The translations under genes were made by a program, and so were the position numbers. Positions 48,882 to 57,058 of a DNA stretch of 64,000 nt are shown here, in pieces. How positions within the stretch are numbered: the first letter of the stretch is position 1; each line of letters begins with the position of its first letter. The notes beneath the pieces are model-generated. The model did not search any database and was not told the DNA's origin. It worked only from the letters and a program-made list of their open reading frames with translations. The DNA is from Streptomyces cyaneofuscatus. Lineage in GTDB: Bacteria > Actinomycetota > Actinomycetes > Streptomycetales > Streptomycetaceae. The DNA lies in contig NZ_JOEM01000019.1 in assembly GCF_000718135.1 (NCBI RefSeq), forward strand, positions 62,001 to 126,000, given 5' to 3'.

Positions 48882-50933
48882 GTGTCCAAACTGACCGACC
48901 TGCCCAAAAGGATCCTGATCGGCCGGGCGCTGCGCAGCGACAAGCTGGGGGAGACCCTCCTCCCCAAGCGCATCGCGCTCCCCGTCTTCGCATCCGACCC
49001 GCTGTCCTCGGTGGCGTATGCACCTGGAGAGGTGCTCCTCGTCCTGTCCATCGCGGGCGTGTCGGCGTACCACTTCAGCCCCTGGATCGCGCTGGCCGTC
49101 GTGGTCCTCATGTTCACGGTCGTCGCCTCCTACCGGCAGAACGTCCGCGCCTACCCGAGCGGCGGTGGCGACTACGAGGTCGCCACCACCAACCTCGGCC
49201 CCCGGGCCGGGCTGACCGTCGCCAGCGCGCTGCTGGTCGACTACGTCCTCACCGTGGCCGTGTCGATCTCCGCCGGAGTGGAGAACCTGGGCTCCGCGAT
49301 CCCCTTCGTCATCGAGCACAAGACGCTCTGCGCGGTCGGCGCCATCGTGCTGCTCACGGTGATGAACCTGCGCGGAGTCAGGGAGTCCGGAAAGCTGTTC
49401 GCGGTCCCGACGTACCTCTTCGTGGCCGGCGTCTTCCTCATGCTCCTCTGGGGCGCGTTCCGGGGCCTGGTCCTCGGCGACACGATGCACGCCCCGACCT
49501 CCGAGTTCGAGATCAAGCCCGAGCACCAGGGCATCGCCGGCTTCGCGCTCGTCTTCCTCCTCCTGCGCGCCTTCTCCTCCGGCTGCGCCGCCCTGACCGG
49601 CGTGGAGGCGATCAGCAACGGGGTGCCCGCCTTCCGCAAGCCGAAGTCCAAGAACGCCGCGACGACGCTCGCGATGATGGGGCTGCTCGCCGTCACCATG
49701 TTCTGCGGGATCATCGCCCTGGCCATGACCACCGGCGTCAAGATGGCCGAGTACCCGGCCAAGGACCTGATCCGCGACGGCGTGCCGGTCGGCGACGGCT
49801 ACACCCAGGACCCGGTGATCGCCCAGGTCGCGGAGGCGGTCTTCGGCCACGGCTCGGTCCTCTTCATGCTCCTCGCCGCGGCCACCGCGCTGGTCCTCTT
49901 CCTGGCCGCGAACACCGCGTACAACGGTTTCCCGCTGCTCGGCTCGATCCTCGCCCAGGACCGCTACCTGCCGCGCCAGCTCCACACCCGCGGCGACCGG
50001 CTCGCCTTCTCCAACGGCATCGTGCTGCTGGCGGGCGCGGCCATCCTGCTGGTGTGGATCTACGGCGCGGACTCCACGCGCCTTATCCAGCTGTACATCG
50101 TCGGCGTCTTCGTCTCCTTCACCCTCAGCCAGACCGGCATGGTGCGGCACTGGAACCGCCTGCTGGCCGACGAACGCGACCAGGCCATACGCCGCCACAT
50201 GATCCGCTCCCGCGCCATCAACGCCTTCGGCGCTTTCTTCACGGGCCTGGTGCTCGTCGTCGTCCTGGCCACCAAGTTCACCCACGGTGCCTGGGTCGCG
50301 CTGCTCGGCATGGTGATCTTCTACGGCACGATGACCGCGATCCGGAAGCACTACGACCGGGTGGCCGCCGAGATCTCCGCCGAGAACGCCTCCCCGGACG
50401 AGACGATCCGTCCCTCCCGCGTCCACGCGATCGTGCTGGTCTCCAAGCTGCACCGCCCGACCCTGCGCGCCCTCACCTACGCCAAGCTGATCCGCGCGGA
50501 CCACCTGGAGGCGCTCTCCATCAGCGTCGACCCGGACGAGACGAAGGCCCTGCGCGAGGACTGGGAGCGGCGCGGCATCAACGTACCGCTCAAGATCCTC
50601 GACTCGCCCTACCGTGAGGTGACCCGCCCGGTCATCGAGTACGTGAAGGGCCTGCGGCGCCAGAGCCCGCGCGATGTGGTCAGCGTCTACATCCCGGAGT
50701 ACGTCGTCGGCCACTGGTACGAGCACCTGCTGCACAACCAGAGCGCCCTGCGCCTCAAGGGCCGCCTGCTGTTCACCCCGGGCGTGATGGTCACCTCCGT
50801 CCCGTACCAGCTCCAGTCCTCCGAGGCGGCGAAGAAGCGGGCGCGCAGGCGTGCGGACTGGAGCGCTCCGGGTTCGGTACGGCGGGGCCCGGTGGAACGC
50901 CGGCACCACAAGGAGCCGGGCCGGAAGGGCTGA
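48882..50933 (+). CDS. KimA-like potassium importer (APC superfamily)
   Basis: A 683-residue transporter with about 12 membrane helices (residues ~25-500) and a soluble C-terminal domain of ~170 residues. Stretches shared with Bacillus KimA (from memory) are SDPLSSVAYAPGE, SYRQNVRAYPSGGGDYEV, LLVDYVLTVAVSISAGVEN, LLRAFSSGCAALTGVEAISN, GDRLAFSNGI and VSFTLSQTGM. KimA imports K+ with protons and is inhibited by c-di-AMP. The basic C-terminal tail (KKRARRRADW, HHKEPGRKG) is an extension. GTG 48882 follows TACGAT by 7 nt. Most pipelines would call it an amino-acid permease, but the K+ role is supported by motif similarity and by the adjacent RCK genes. Confidence 0.85.
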   Translation: MSKLTDLPKRILIGRALRSDKLGETLLPKRIALPVFASDPLSSVAYAPGEVLLVLSIAGVSAYHFSPWIALAVVVLMFTVVASYRQNVRAYPSGGGDYEVATTNLGPRAGLTVASALLVDYVLTVAVSISAGVENLGSAIPFVIEHKTLCAVGAIVLLTVMNLRGVRESGKLFAVPTYLFVAGVFLMLLWGAFRGLVLGDTMHAPTSEFEIKPEHQGIAGFALVFLLLRAFSSGCAALTGVEAISNGVPAFRKPKSKNAATTLAMMGLLAVTMFCGIIALAMTTGVKMAEYPAKDLIRDGVPVGDGYTQDPVIAQVAEAVFGHGSVLFMLLAAATALVLFLAANTAYNGFPLLGSILAQDRYLPRQLHTRGDRLAFSNGIVLLAGAAILLVWIYGADSTRLIQLYIVGVFVSFTLSQTGMVRHWNRLLADERDQAIRRHMIRSRAINAFGAFFTGLVLVVVLATKFTHGAWVALLGMVIFYGTMTAIRKHYDRVAAEISAENASPDETIRPSRVHAIVLVSKLHRPTLRALTYAKLIRADHLEALSISVDPDETKALREDWERRGINVPLKILDSPYREVTRPVIEYVKGLRRQSPRDVVSVYIPEYVVGHWYEHLLHNQSALRLKGRLLFTPGVMVTSVPYQLQSSEAAKKRARRRADWSAPGSVRRGPVERRHHKEPGRKG

Positions 50934-50978
50934 GGCGGGCCGCGGCCGGTCGTGGTCGGAGCCCCGGCCACACCCACG

Positions 50979-50984
50979 TAGACT
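50979..50984 (+). promoter_or_regulatory. -10 element upstream of the RNA methyltransferase gene
   Basis: TAGACT lies about 70 bp before ATG 51055. The message would carry a leader with CTGGAG as ribosome-binding site. Confidence 0.35.
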
Positions 50985-51054
50985 GGTCGGCTGTCGTCCG
51001 GGCACGCACGCCTGCCCGGTATGCCCCCCTTACCCCTCCCTGGAGCCTCCCCTC

Positions 51055-52383
51055 ATGCAGAACGCACCCACGTCGTCGCTGGTCGGGGAGGAGTACGAGG
51101 TCGAGGTCGGTCCCGTCGCACACGGCGGCCACTGCATCGCCCGTACCGCCGAGAACCAGGTCCTCTTCGTCCGACACACGCTCCCCGGCGAGAAGATCAT
51201 CGCCAAGGTCACCGACGGCGACACGGACTCCCGCTTCCTGCGGGCCGACGCGGTACGGATCCTGGAGCCGTCCAAGGACCGGGTCGAGGCCCCGTGCCCG
51301 TACGCCGGCCCCGGCATGTGCGGCGGCTGCGACTGGCAGCACGCCAAGCCCGGCGCGCAGCGCCGCCTCAAGGGCGAGGTGATCGCCGAGCAGCTCCAGC
51401 GCCTGGCGGGCCTGACGCCCGAGGAGGCCGGCTGGGACGGCACGGTCATGCCCGCCGATGGCGACAAGCTCCCGCCGGGCGAGGTCCCCGCGTGGCGCAC
51501 CCGCGTCCAGTACACCGTCGACGCGGACGGCCGGGCGGGCCTGCGTAAGCACCGCTCGCACGACGTCCAGCCGATCGACCGCTGCCTGATCGCCGCACCC
51601 GGAGTCTCCGAGCTCGGCGTGGAGAAGCGCGAATGGCCACAGATCGCTGCGGTCGAGGCCATCACCGCCACCGGCTCGAACGACCGCCAGGTGATCCTCA
51701 CCCCGAAGCCCGGCGGCCGGCTCCCCCTGGTCGAGCTGGACAAGCCGGTCTCCGTACTCCGCGTCGAGGAGCACGACGGCGGCGTCCACCGCGTCCACGG
51801 CCGCGCCTTCGTCCGCGAACGCGCCGACGACCGCACGTACCGCGTCGGCTCCGGCGGCTTCTGGCAGGTCCACCCGCAGGCCGCCAACACCCTGGTCCGC
51901 GCGGTCATGCAAGGCCTGCTGCCCCGCAAGAACGACACGGCCCTCGACCTCTACTGCGGCGTCGGCCTCTTCGCCGGAGCCATCGGCCAGCGCATCGGCG
52001 AGAAGGGCGCGGTGCTCGGCATCGAGTCCGGCAAGCGCGCGGTCGAGGACGCCCGCCACAACCTCAAGGACCTGGACCGGGTCCGCATCGAACAGGGCAA
52101 GGTCGACCAGGTCCTGCCCCGGACGGGCATCACGGAGTGCGACCTGATCGTCCTGGACCCGCCGCGCGCGGGCGCGGGCAAGCAGGTGGTCAAGCACCTG
52201 TCGGGTCTGGGCGCCCGCAAGATCGCCTACGTGGCCTGCGACCCGGCGGCGCTGGCCCGGGACCTGGCGTACTTCGCGGAGGGCGGGTATCGGGTGCGGA
52301 CGCTGCGGGCGTTCGATCTGTTTCCTATGACGCACCATGTGGAGTGCGTGGCGATCCTTGAACCCATCGGAAAGGGGGCCTGA
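51055..52383 (+). CDS. TrmA/RlmD-family RNA (uracil-5-)-methyltransferase
   Basis: A 442-residue SAM-dependent RNA methyltransferase. An N-terminal TRAM domain (about 10-70, EYEVEVGPVAHGGHCIAR) precedes an iron-sulfur cysteine set (APCPYAGPGMCGGC and DRCLIA). The SAM-binding motif is LDLYCGVGLFAGAIG, then LDPPRAGAG and the catalytic cysteine in VACDPAALARDL. The pattern matches enzymes that make 5-methyluridine in 23S rRNA or tRNA; the exact site cannot be told. GGAG lies 9 nt before ATG 51055. Its stop is followed by the low-conservation scar carrying the toxin remnant and the immunity gene. Confidence 0.9.
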   Translation: MQNAPTSSLVGEEYEVEVGPVAHGGHCIARTAENQVLFVRHTLPGEKIIAKVTDGDTDSRFLRADAVRILEPSKDRVEAPCPYAGPGMCGGCDWQHAKPGAQRRLKGEVIAEQLQRLAGLTPEEAGWDGTVMPADGDKLPPGEVPAWRTRVQYTVDADGRAGLRKHRSHDVQPIDRCLIAAPGVSELGVEKREWPQIAAVEAITATGSNDRQVILTPKPGGRLPLVELDKPVSVLRVEEHDGGVHRVHGRAFVRERADDRTYRVGSGGFWQVHPQAANTLVRAVMQGLLPRKNDTALDLYCGVGLFAGAIGQRIGEKGAVLGIESGKRAVEDARHNLKDLDRVRIEQGKVDQVLPRTGITECDLIVLDPPRAGAGKQVVKHLSGLGARKIAYVACDPAALARDLAYFAEGGYRVRTLRAFDLFPMTHHVECVAILEPIGKGA

Positions 52384-52490
52384 CCCGCGGGCTGGGCTAT
52401 GTGCGCTGTAAGCGTGATGGGCGACTTCTTGACGTTCCATCCTCTCAGAGCACCTCGTCGGAAGCCGGGCTCCTACGAGCGGCAGGCGGT

Positions 52491-53051
52491 TCAGTGGTCG
52501 GCGAAGTTCCAGAACATGCCCACCTCGGTGTCCGAGACGACGACCAAGCCGTAGTCCTCCGAGTACACGCTCAGCGGGCTGTATGCCCAGCTCGACGATG
52601 TGAAGTCGAGCGCACCGCTCACGTGGCCGGGCTTGTCGACGTTGGTGTGAAAGCTGGCGGTGTCCCCGTAACGCGCGAGGATCGTGCGCGCCATCGCCCG
52701 CAGCTCCTCGTCACTTTCGGTGAAGCGACTCAGGTTGGACAGCGTGCAGCGGTCGTCCGTGAGGGCGAGGAGCAGGTTCTCGGCACTGTCCCGATCGATC
52801 TCCTGGAGACGCCTCGCGATGTGCGCCGGCGGGTGGGCGACGAAGGGGTAGGCGGGGGACGCCTCGCGCTCCGGGTTCCGAGCCGCGTCATCGAGACCTG
52901 TCCAGCCGCGAGGGTCCGGGGCCCGTGCCATCAGAGCAAGGACGTCGAGGACCCAGTTCTCGTGGCGACGCGGGCCCGTGGCGTCGTACGGGTACGCGTC
53001 CTCGTACAAGTGGCGTACCGCGGCTTCCCAGGACGTCTGGTCGACGGACAC
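52491..53051 (-). CDS. Probable orphan immunity protein of a polymorphic toxin
   Basis: A 186-residue acidic protein (starting VSVDQTSWEAAVRHLYEDAY, ending EVGMFWNFADH) that I do not match to a named family. GTG 53051 is chosen because GAAAGG lies about 10 nt upstream and because the frame before it (to ATG 53303) reads through out-of-frame toxin sequence rather than sensible protein. It lies directly downstream of a broken RNase A-like toxin tip on the same strand, the usual position of a cognate immunity gene. Codons are less GC-biased than in neighbouring genes, suggesting acquisition. A pipeline may report the longer 270-residue frame 52491-53303. Confidence 0.6.
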   Translation of the reverse strand: MSVDQTSWEAAVRHLYEDAYPYDATGPRRHENWVLDVLALMARAPDPRGWTGLDDAARNPEREASPAYPFVAHPPAHIARRLQEIDRDSAENLLLALTDDRCTLSNLSRFTESDEELRAMARTILARYGDTASFHTNVDKPGHVSGALDFTSSSWAYSPLSVYSEDYGLVVVSDTEVGMFWNFADH

Positions 53052-53089
53052 GTGGTGCTGGCCTTTCTCGGTTTTCGCCAGGATTTGAA

Positions 53090-53390
53090 GGGCATCGACG
53101 TCATGACAGTGAATGGGGGGTTGCGGCTGCCGGCGTAGCGGATACGCGTGTCGGCGCCACTCACGTCGTGGGCCTGGGCATTCAGACCGCCCTGCTTGTA
53201 CCCGGACAGCGGGTCGTTGGGGTCCACCGGCTGCTTGCTCACGCTGCGCCAACCGCTCGTCCGTCTTACCGACGTGCTTGTCCAAAGTATGGCCGTTCGC
53301 CATGCCGGTGTACTTGTCGACAATCCCGTTCGGCTTGCTCGCGTCGATGTTCAGTGTGGTGGCTGTGGACGTGCAGGAAGCGGTGCTCTT
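53090..53390 (-). pseudogene. Remnant of a polymorphic-toxin C-terminal domain (CdiA-CT RNase A-like)
   Basis: Starting right after the P450 stop, one frame reads LNIDASKPNGIVDKYTGMAN and then GHTLDKHVGKTDERLAQR. This is the pretoxin/N-terminal part of bacterial RNase A-like toxins, whose conserved His is in GHTLxxHVGKT. The homology then continues in another frame: VDPNDPLSGYKQGGLNAQ and AHDVSGADTRIRY leading to PPFTVMTSMP, the usual end of that toxin family. The frame change falls near 53250, and the middle of the domain (roughly 50 residues) seems deleted. No start codon or upstream toxin body remains. Family call is from remembered motifs. Confidence 0.65.
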
Positions 53391-54638
53391 TCACCCCTTC
53401 AGCCGCACCGGCAACTTCTGCACACTGTTCCCCACGAACGAGGCGTGGCGGGGCAGTTCCGGCTCCGGGACCGCGAGGTCCAGGGCCGGGAAGCGGGTGA
53501 AAAGCTGTTCCAGGGCCGTGGTGCTCTCCAGACGGGCCAGGGGCGCGCCCATGCAGTAGTGCGCGCCGTGTCCCAGCGAGAGGTGGCGGGACTTGCCGGG
53601 GCGGGTGATGTCGAAGCGGGCCGCGTCCGGGCCGTGGGCCTGCGTGTCGCGGCCGGCCGCCGAGTAGCCCGCGAGGACCGGGGTGCCCTGGGGGATCACG
53701 GTGCCGTCCAGGGTCAGGTCGCGGGTCGGGTAGCGGAAGGGGAAGTAGCTGACCGGGCTGTCCCAGCGCAGGGTCTCCTCCACCACGTCCGCCCAGCTCG
53801 CCCCGCCGGTCAGGACCAGGTCGAGCTGGTCCCGGTGGGTGCACAGGGCGCGTACGGCGTTCGTGATCAGGTTCAGCGTCGTCTCGTGCCCCGCGATGAT
53901 GGTCAGCATCAGCGTGCCGATCAGCTCGTGCGGGCTGAACCGGTCGCCGTCCTCCTCACGGGCCGCGATCATCGCGCTGGTGAGGTCGTCCCCCGGGTCG
54001 GCCGTCCGGGCGGCCGCGACCGCGCTCAGGACCTCCACCATCTCCCGGTTGGCCGCCATCGCCTCGGCCGGCCCGATGTCCGTGGCCACGATCTGGTTGG
54101 AGAGGTGGTGCAGCCGGTCGTGGTGGCCCTCGTCCACGCCCAGCAGTTCGCAGATGACGCCCATCGGCAGCGGCAGCGCGAAGTGGGTGCGCAGGTCGAC
54201 GACGCCGTCCTCCGTTGCGGCCGTCTCCAGGCCGCTCAGCAGGCGGGATGTCAGTTCCGCTACGTATGGGCGTAGTTCCTCGACCCGGCGGGCCGTGAAC
54301 GCCTTGCTCATCAGCGACCGCAGCCGCCGGTGGTCGTCGCCGTCCGCGGTCGTCATCCCCTGCACCGTGGCGAAGGTCTTCAGCGGCCAGCCGTCGGCGA
54401 TCTCCCCGGCCTGCAGCGCCGTGAAGTGCTGCGCGTTCTTGGCGACGTCGGGGTGCGCGAGGAACTCCTTGAGCGCGTCGTGGCCCAGCACGGCCATCCC
54501 CCGCACCTCGCCGGGGAGGACCACCGGGGTGACCGACCCCTGGGCCAGCAGCCGGGCGTTGGCCGCGTGCGGGCAGCCGCCCGCCGGGTCCAGGCGGTGC
54601 GGGCGGTCGGCCGTGGGGTTCTGCGGTGACGTGTTCAA
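53391..54638 (-). CDS. Cytochrome P450 (CYP154-like)
   Basis: A 415-residue soluble bacterial P450. The I-helix oxygen-activating motif is AGHETT, the K-helix ExxR is EETLRWDSP, and the haem loop is SLGHGAHYCMGAPLARLE with the cysteine ligand. The N-terminus (DPAGGCPHAANARLLAQGSV) matches the CYP154 family, which accompanies conservons in Streptomyces. TTG 54638 is the likely start, with GGAG 6 nt upstream. It is the last gene of the conservon operon, 89 bp after the second P450. The toxin remnant begins in the same frame immediately after its stop. Substrate unknown. Confidence 0.88.
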   Translation of the reverse strand: MNTSPQNPTADRPHRLDPAGGCPHAANARLLAQGSVTPVVLPGEVRGMAVLGHDALKEFLAHPDVAKNAQHFTALQAGEIADGWPLKTFATVQGMTTADGDDHRRLRSLMSKAFTARRVEELRPYVAELTSRLLSGLETAATEDGVVDLRTHFALPLPMGVICELLGVDEGHHDRLHHLSNQIVATDIGPAEAMAANREMVEVLSAVAAARTADPGDDLTSAMIAAREEDGDRFSPHELIGTLMLTIIAGHETTLNLITNAVRALCTHRDQLDLVLTGGASWADVVEETLRWDSPVSYFPFRYPTRDLTLDGTVIPQGTPVLAGYSAAGRDTQAHGPDAARFDITRPGKSRHLSLGHGAHYCMGAPLARLESTTALEQLFTRFPALDLAVPEPELPRHASFVGNSVQKLPVRLKG

Positions 54639-54727
54639 CAGGGCTCCAGGTCTTCGGAGGGAGAGATGGGGACAAGCCGGGGGAGGACGTGCTCCGAACG
54701 GGTGAGTGCGGACGGGCTTGGAACGGG

Positions 54728-56089
54728 TCAGTGCGGACGGGCCGGTGGCCGCACCGCGTTCCGGCGCGGCCACGCCGGGCCCGGGCCCGGGGCCGCGGTC
54801 GCGGTCGCCTGGGAGGGTACCGGCCCCTGCGGCAACTGCGGCGAGGTGAAGCGCACGGGCAGCGTGCCCAGGCCCTTGCTCCAAGGCGAGTTGACCCACG
54901 TCAACTCGGCTTCCGGAACTGCCAGTTCCAGGTCGGGCAGCCGGTGCCGGATCGTGTCGACCGCGGTCCGGGTGATCAGCCGGGCCGGGTCCTGGGCGGG
55001 GCAGGTGTGCGGGCCCGCGCCGAATGCCAGATGGGAGCGGTTGCCGACCACGGGGGCGCCGTCGGCCGGCAGGACCTCCGGATCCGCGTTGGCCGCCGCC
55101 AGGCCCAGGATCAGCATGTCGCCCGCCCGGATGTCCTGGCCGCCGAAACTCATGTCGCGGGTGGCGTAGCGGGCCGGGAAGTTCTGGGTGGGCGGGAAGC
55201 GCCACAGGACCAGGTCGAGTGCGTCGTCCACGCTGAGGTGGCCGCCGCTCAGCGAGGAGCGCAGCGCGGGGTCGCAGAGCAGGATGCGCAGCGCGGTGGC
55301 GATCCAGTTCACCGTGGTCTGGTTGCCCGCCACGAACATGACCACCAGGTTGTGCAGCACCTCCTCGTCGGTGAGCCGCGCCGGGTGGTGCAGCAGCGCC
55401 GAGACGATGTCGTCGCCCCTCACCCGCCGCTTCTCCTCGATCAGTGACAGCAGGATGGCGCCCATCCTGCGACTGGCGTCCGCCGCCCCGCTGGTGGCGG
55501 ACACCAGGCCTCCCACCGCCTCCACCAGCTCCCGGCCGGTCCGGTCGTCCACCCCGAGCAGCCCGGCGATCACCCGCATCGGCAGCATGCGCGCGTAGGT
55601 GGCGACGAGATCGGCCTCGCCGTGCGCCGCGAATCCGGTGATCAGGGCCTCAGCGGTGGTCCGTACGCTGCGGCGCAGCTCGTGCCCGTTGATCCCGGCC
55701 AGCGCGTCGGAGACGGCGACGCGCATCCTGCGGTGCTGCTGTCCGTCCGCGAAGAGCAGCGCGGGGCGCCAGCCGACCATCGGCAGGATCGGCGAGTCGG
55801 CCGGCACCCGCCCTTCGCGCAGCAGGCTCCACCGGCGAGGGTCGTGCGAGAAATCCTGTTCCTCGCGGGTGAGCCGGAGCAGTTCGCGGTGGCCCAGGAC
55901 CAGCCAGGCGCCGATGCCGGGGGCTACGGACACCGGCGCCACCGGGCCGTGTGTGCCGCGCAGTTCCTCGTACAGCGCGGGCATCGTGTTGCCGTCGAGG
56001 TCGGGCCCGTACAGCGCGGCCGCCGTGACGGGGGCGCCGGTGACGGGGCAGCCGGCGGCCGGCCCGGCCGTGGGGTGGGGCGTGCTCAT
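54728..56089 (-). CDS. Cytochrome P450 lacking ExxR (CYP157-like)
   Basis: A 453-residue P450 with an intact haem loop (LAFGAGPHTCPAQDPARL, cysteine ligand present) and I-helix AGNQTT. The K-helix region reads DLVLWRFPPTQNFPARY. Aligned on the FPARY/FPFRY segment of the neighbouring P450, the ExxR positions become L-V-L-W, so the near-universal Glu and Arg are both missing. This is the published peculiarity of the CYP157 family, which pairs with CYP154 in conservons. The C-terminal 30 residues are Pro/Ala-rich. The ATG overlaps the cvnD stop by 4 bp, so it is translated as part of the conservon. Confidence 0.9.
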   Translation of the reverse strand: MSTPHPTAGPAAGCPVTGAPVTAAALYGPDLDGNTMPALYEELRGTHGPVAPVSVAPGIGAWLVLGHRELLRLTREEQDFSHDPRRWSLLREGRVPADSPILPMVGWRPALLFADGQQHRRMRVAVSDALAGINGHELRRSVRTTAEALITGFAAHGEADLVATYARMLPMRVIAGLLGVDDRTGRELVEAVGGLVSATSGAADASRRMGAILLSLIEEKRRVRGDDIVSALLHHPARLTDEEVLHNLVVMFVAGNQTTVNWIATALRILLCDPALRSSLSGGHLSVDDALDLVLWRFPPTQNFPARYATRDMSFGGQDIRAGDMLILGLAAANADPEVLPADGAPVVGNRSHLAFGAGPHTCPAQDPARLITRTAVDTIRHRLPDLELAVPEAELTWVNSPWSKGLGTLPVRFTSPQLPQGPVPSQATATAAPGPGPAWPRRNAVRPPARPH

Positions 56090-56721
56090 GAGGGCTCCGT
56101 GGCGACGTGGATGAGGTGGCGGACCAGGGCGATCAGCGCCCGGATCGATGAGGCCCGGTCCCGGGCGTCACAGGTCACCAGCGGGGTGCCGGGCAGCAGG
56201 TCGAGGGCCGTACGGATGTCGTCGGCGTCGTACCGGGGGCCGGACGGGAAGACGTTGACGGCGACCGCGAAGGGCAGGTCCAGATCCTCCAGGTTGTCCA
56301 GCGCGTCGAAAGAAGCCGCCAGATCCCGGCTGTCCACCAGGGCGAGCGCGCCGAGCGCCCCCTTGGCCAGGTCCCGCCAGGCCGGCAGGAACCGCTGCTG
56401 GCCCGGCGTGCCGAACAGATACAGGACCAGGTCGCCGTCGATGGTCAGCCGGCCGAAGTCGAGAGCGACGGTGGTGGTCTTCTTGCCGCTGTCCCCGGCG
56501 TACGGGTCCACCCGGGCGCCCGCCCGGGTCATCGACGCCTCGGTGGAGAGCGGTTCGATCTCCGACACCGTACCGATCAGCGTCGTCTTGCCCACCCCCA
56601 GCGGGCCGACGACCAGGATCTTCGCCGCGCCCGACACGTTCGAGTCGAGGTACTTCCCGTCGGCCGCGGCGGGCGGCGGGCCGGCCTCGGCCAGGGTTTC
56701 AGAGGCAGCTTTCGAGACCAT
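56086..56721 (-). CDS. Conservon GTPase (CvnD)
   Basis: A 211-residue Ras-like GTPase of the actinobacterial MglA/CvnD group. The P-loop is VVGPLGVGKTTLIG (about 37-50), switch II is FGTPGQQRFLPAWRD, and the base-specificity loop is the degenerate AVNVFPSG. The start overlaps the end of the DUF742 gene by 23 bp with AAGGTCCTCC before the ATG. In conservons CvnA-D form a membrane-associated complex likened to eukaryotic G-protein receptors. Here it controls or is linked to two downstream P450 genes. Confidence 0.93.
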   Translation of the reverse strand: MVSKAASETLAEAGPPPAAADGKYLDSNVSGAAKILVVGPLGVGKTTLIGTVSEIEPLSTEASMTRAGARVDPYAGDSGKKTTTVALDFGRLTIDGDLVLYLFGTPGQQRFLPAWRDLAKGALGALALVDSRDLAASFDALDNLEDLDLPFAVAVNVFPSGPRYDADDIRTALDLLPGTPLVTCDARDRASSIRALIALVRHLIHVATEPS

Positions 56722-57058
56722 GGAGGACCTTTCTGAGCATGGTCACATCGGCGCGTTCGGCCGGCGGGATGGGCGGCCGGGTCACGATCAGCCCCCATCG
56801 GAGGAGATCGGAGAGCAGCACCTGCGCGACCGACGGCGGCTGGCCGAGGTGAGCGGCCACCTCCGCGACCGAGATGAGCCCCTCGCAGTGCTTCAGGATG
56901 GCGAGGTGCTCCGGCTGGAGGGAGGCGGGGAACGCCGCCTCCGCCGTCATCACCAGGGATTCCCAGGACAGCGGCTCGCCCTCGGACTCCGTGCGGCCGC
57001 GGGTGATGACATAGGGGCGGATCGCCGAGGCCCTCGGCACCTCAGGCCGCTCTGCCAT
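56699..57058 (-). CDS. Conservon DUF742 protein (CvnC)
   Basis: A 119-residue DUF742 protein. After a Pro-containing N-terminus (RPEVPRASAIRPYVITRGRT), the central part (FPASLQPEHLAILKHCEGLI and SVAEVAAHLGQPPSVAQVLLSDLLRWGLI) looks like a winged helix-turn-helix. It ends ERADVTMLRKVLHGLESCL, the typical DUF742 C-terminus. The ATG shares a base with the CvnB stop (TGATG). Its partners are the roadblock protein upstream and the GTPase downstream. Confidence 0.93.
   Translation of the reverse strand: MAERPEVPRASAIRPYVITRGRTESEGEPLSWESLVMTAEAAFPASLQPEHLAILKHCEGLISVAEVAAHLGQPPSVAQVLLSDLLRWGLIVTRPPIPPAERADVTMLRKVLHGLESCL

Noticed and set aside
52491..53303. 270-residue single gene starting MANGHTLDKH
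   Set aside because: Its first 84 codons mix in-frame toxin remnant with out-of-frame sequence. The well-formed protein begins at GTG 53051 with a plausible ribosome-binding site.
53391..56089. P450 pair as part of a secondary-metabolite gene cluster
   Set aside because: There are no PKS, NRPS, terpene or RiPP genes nearby. The P450s are coupled to cvnABCD, which is the conservon arrangement.
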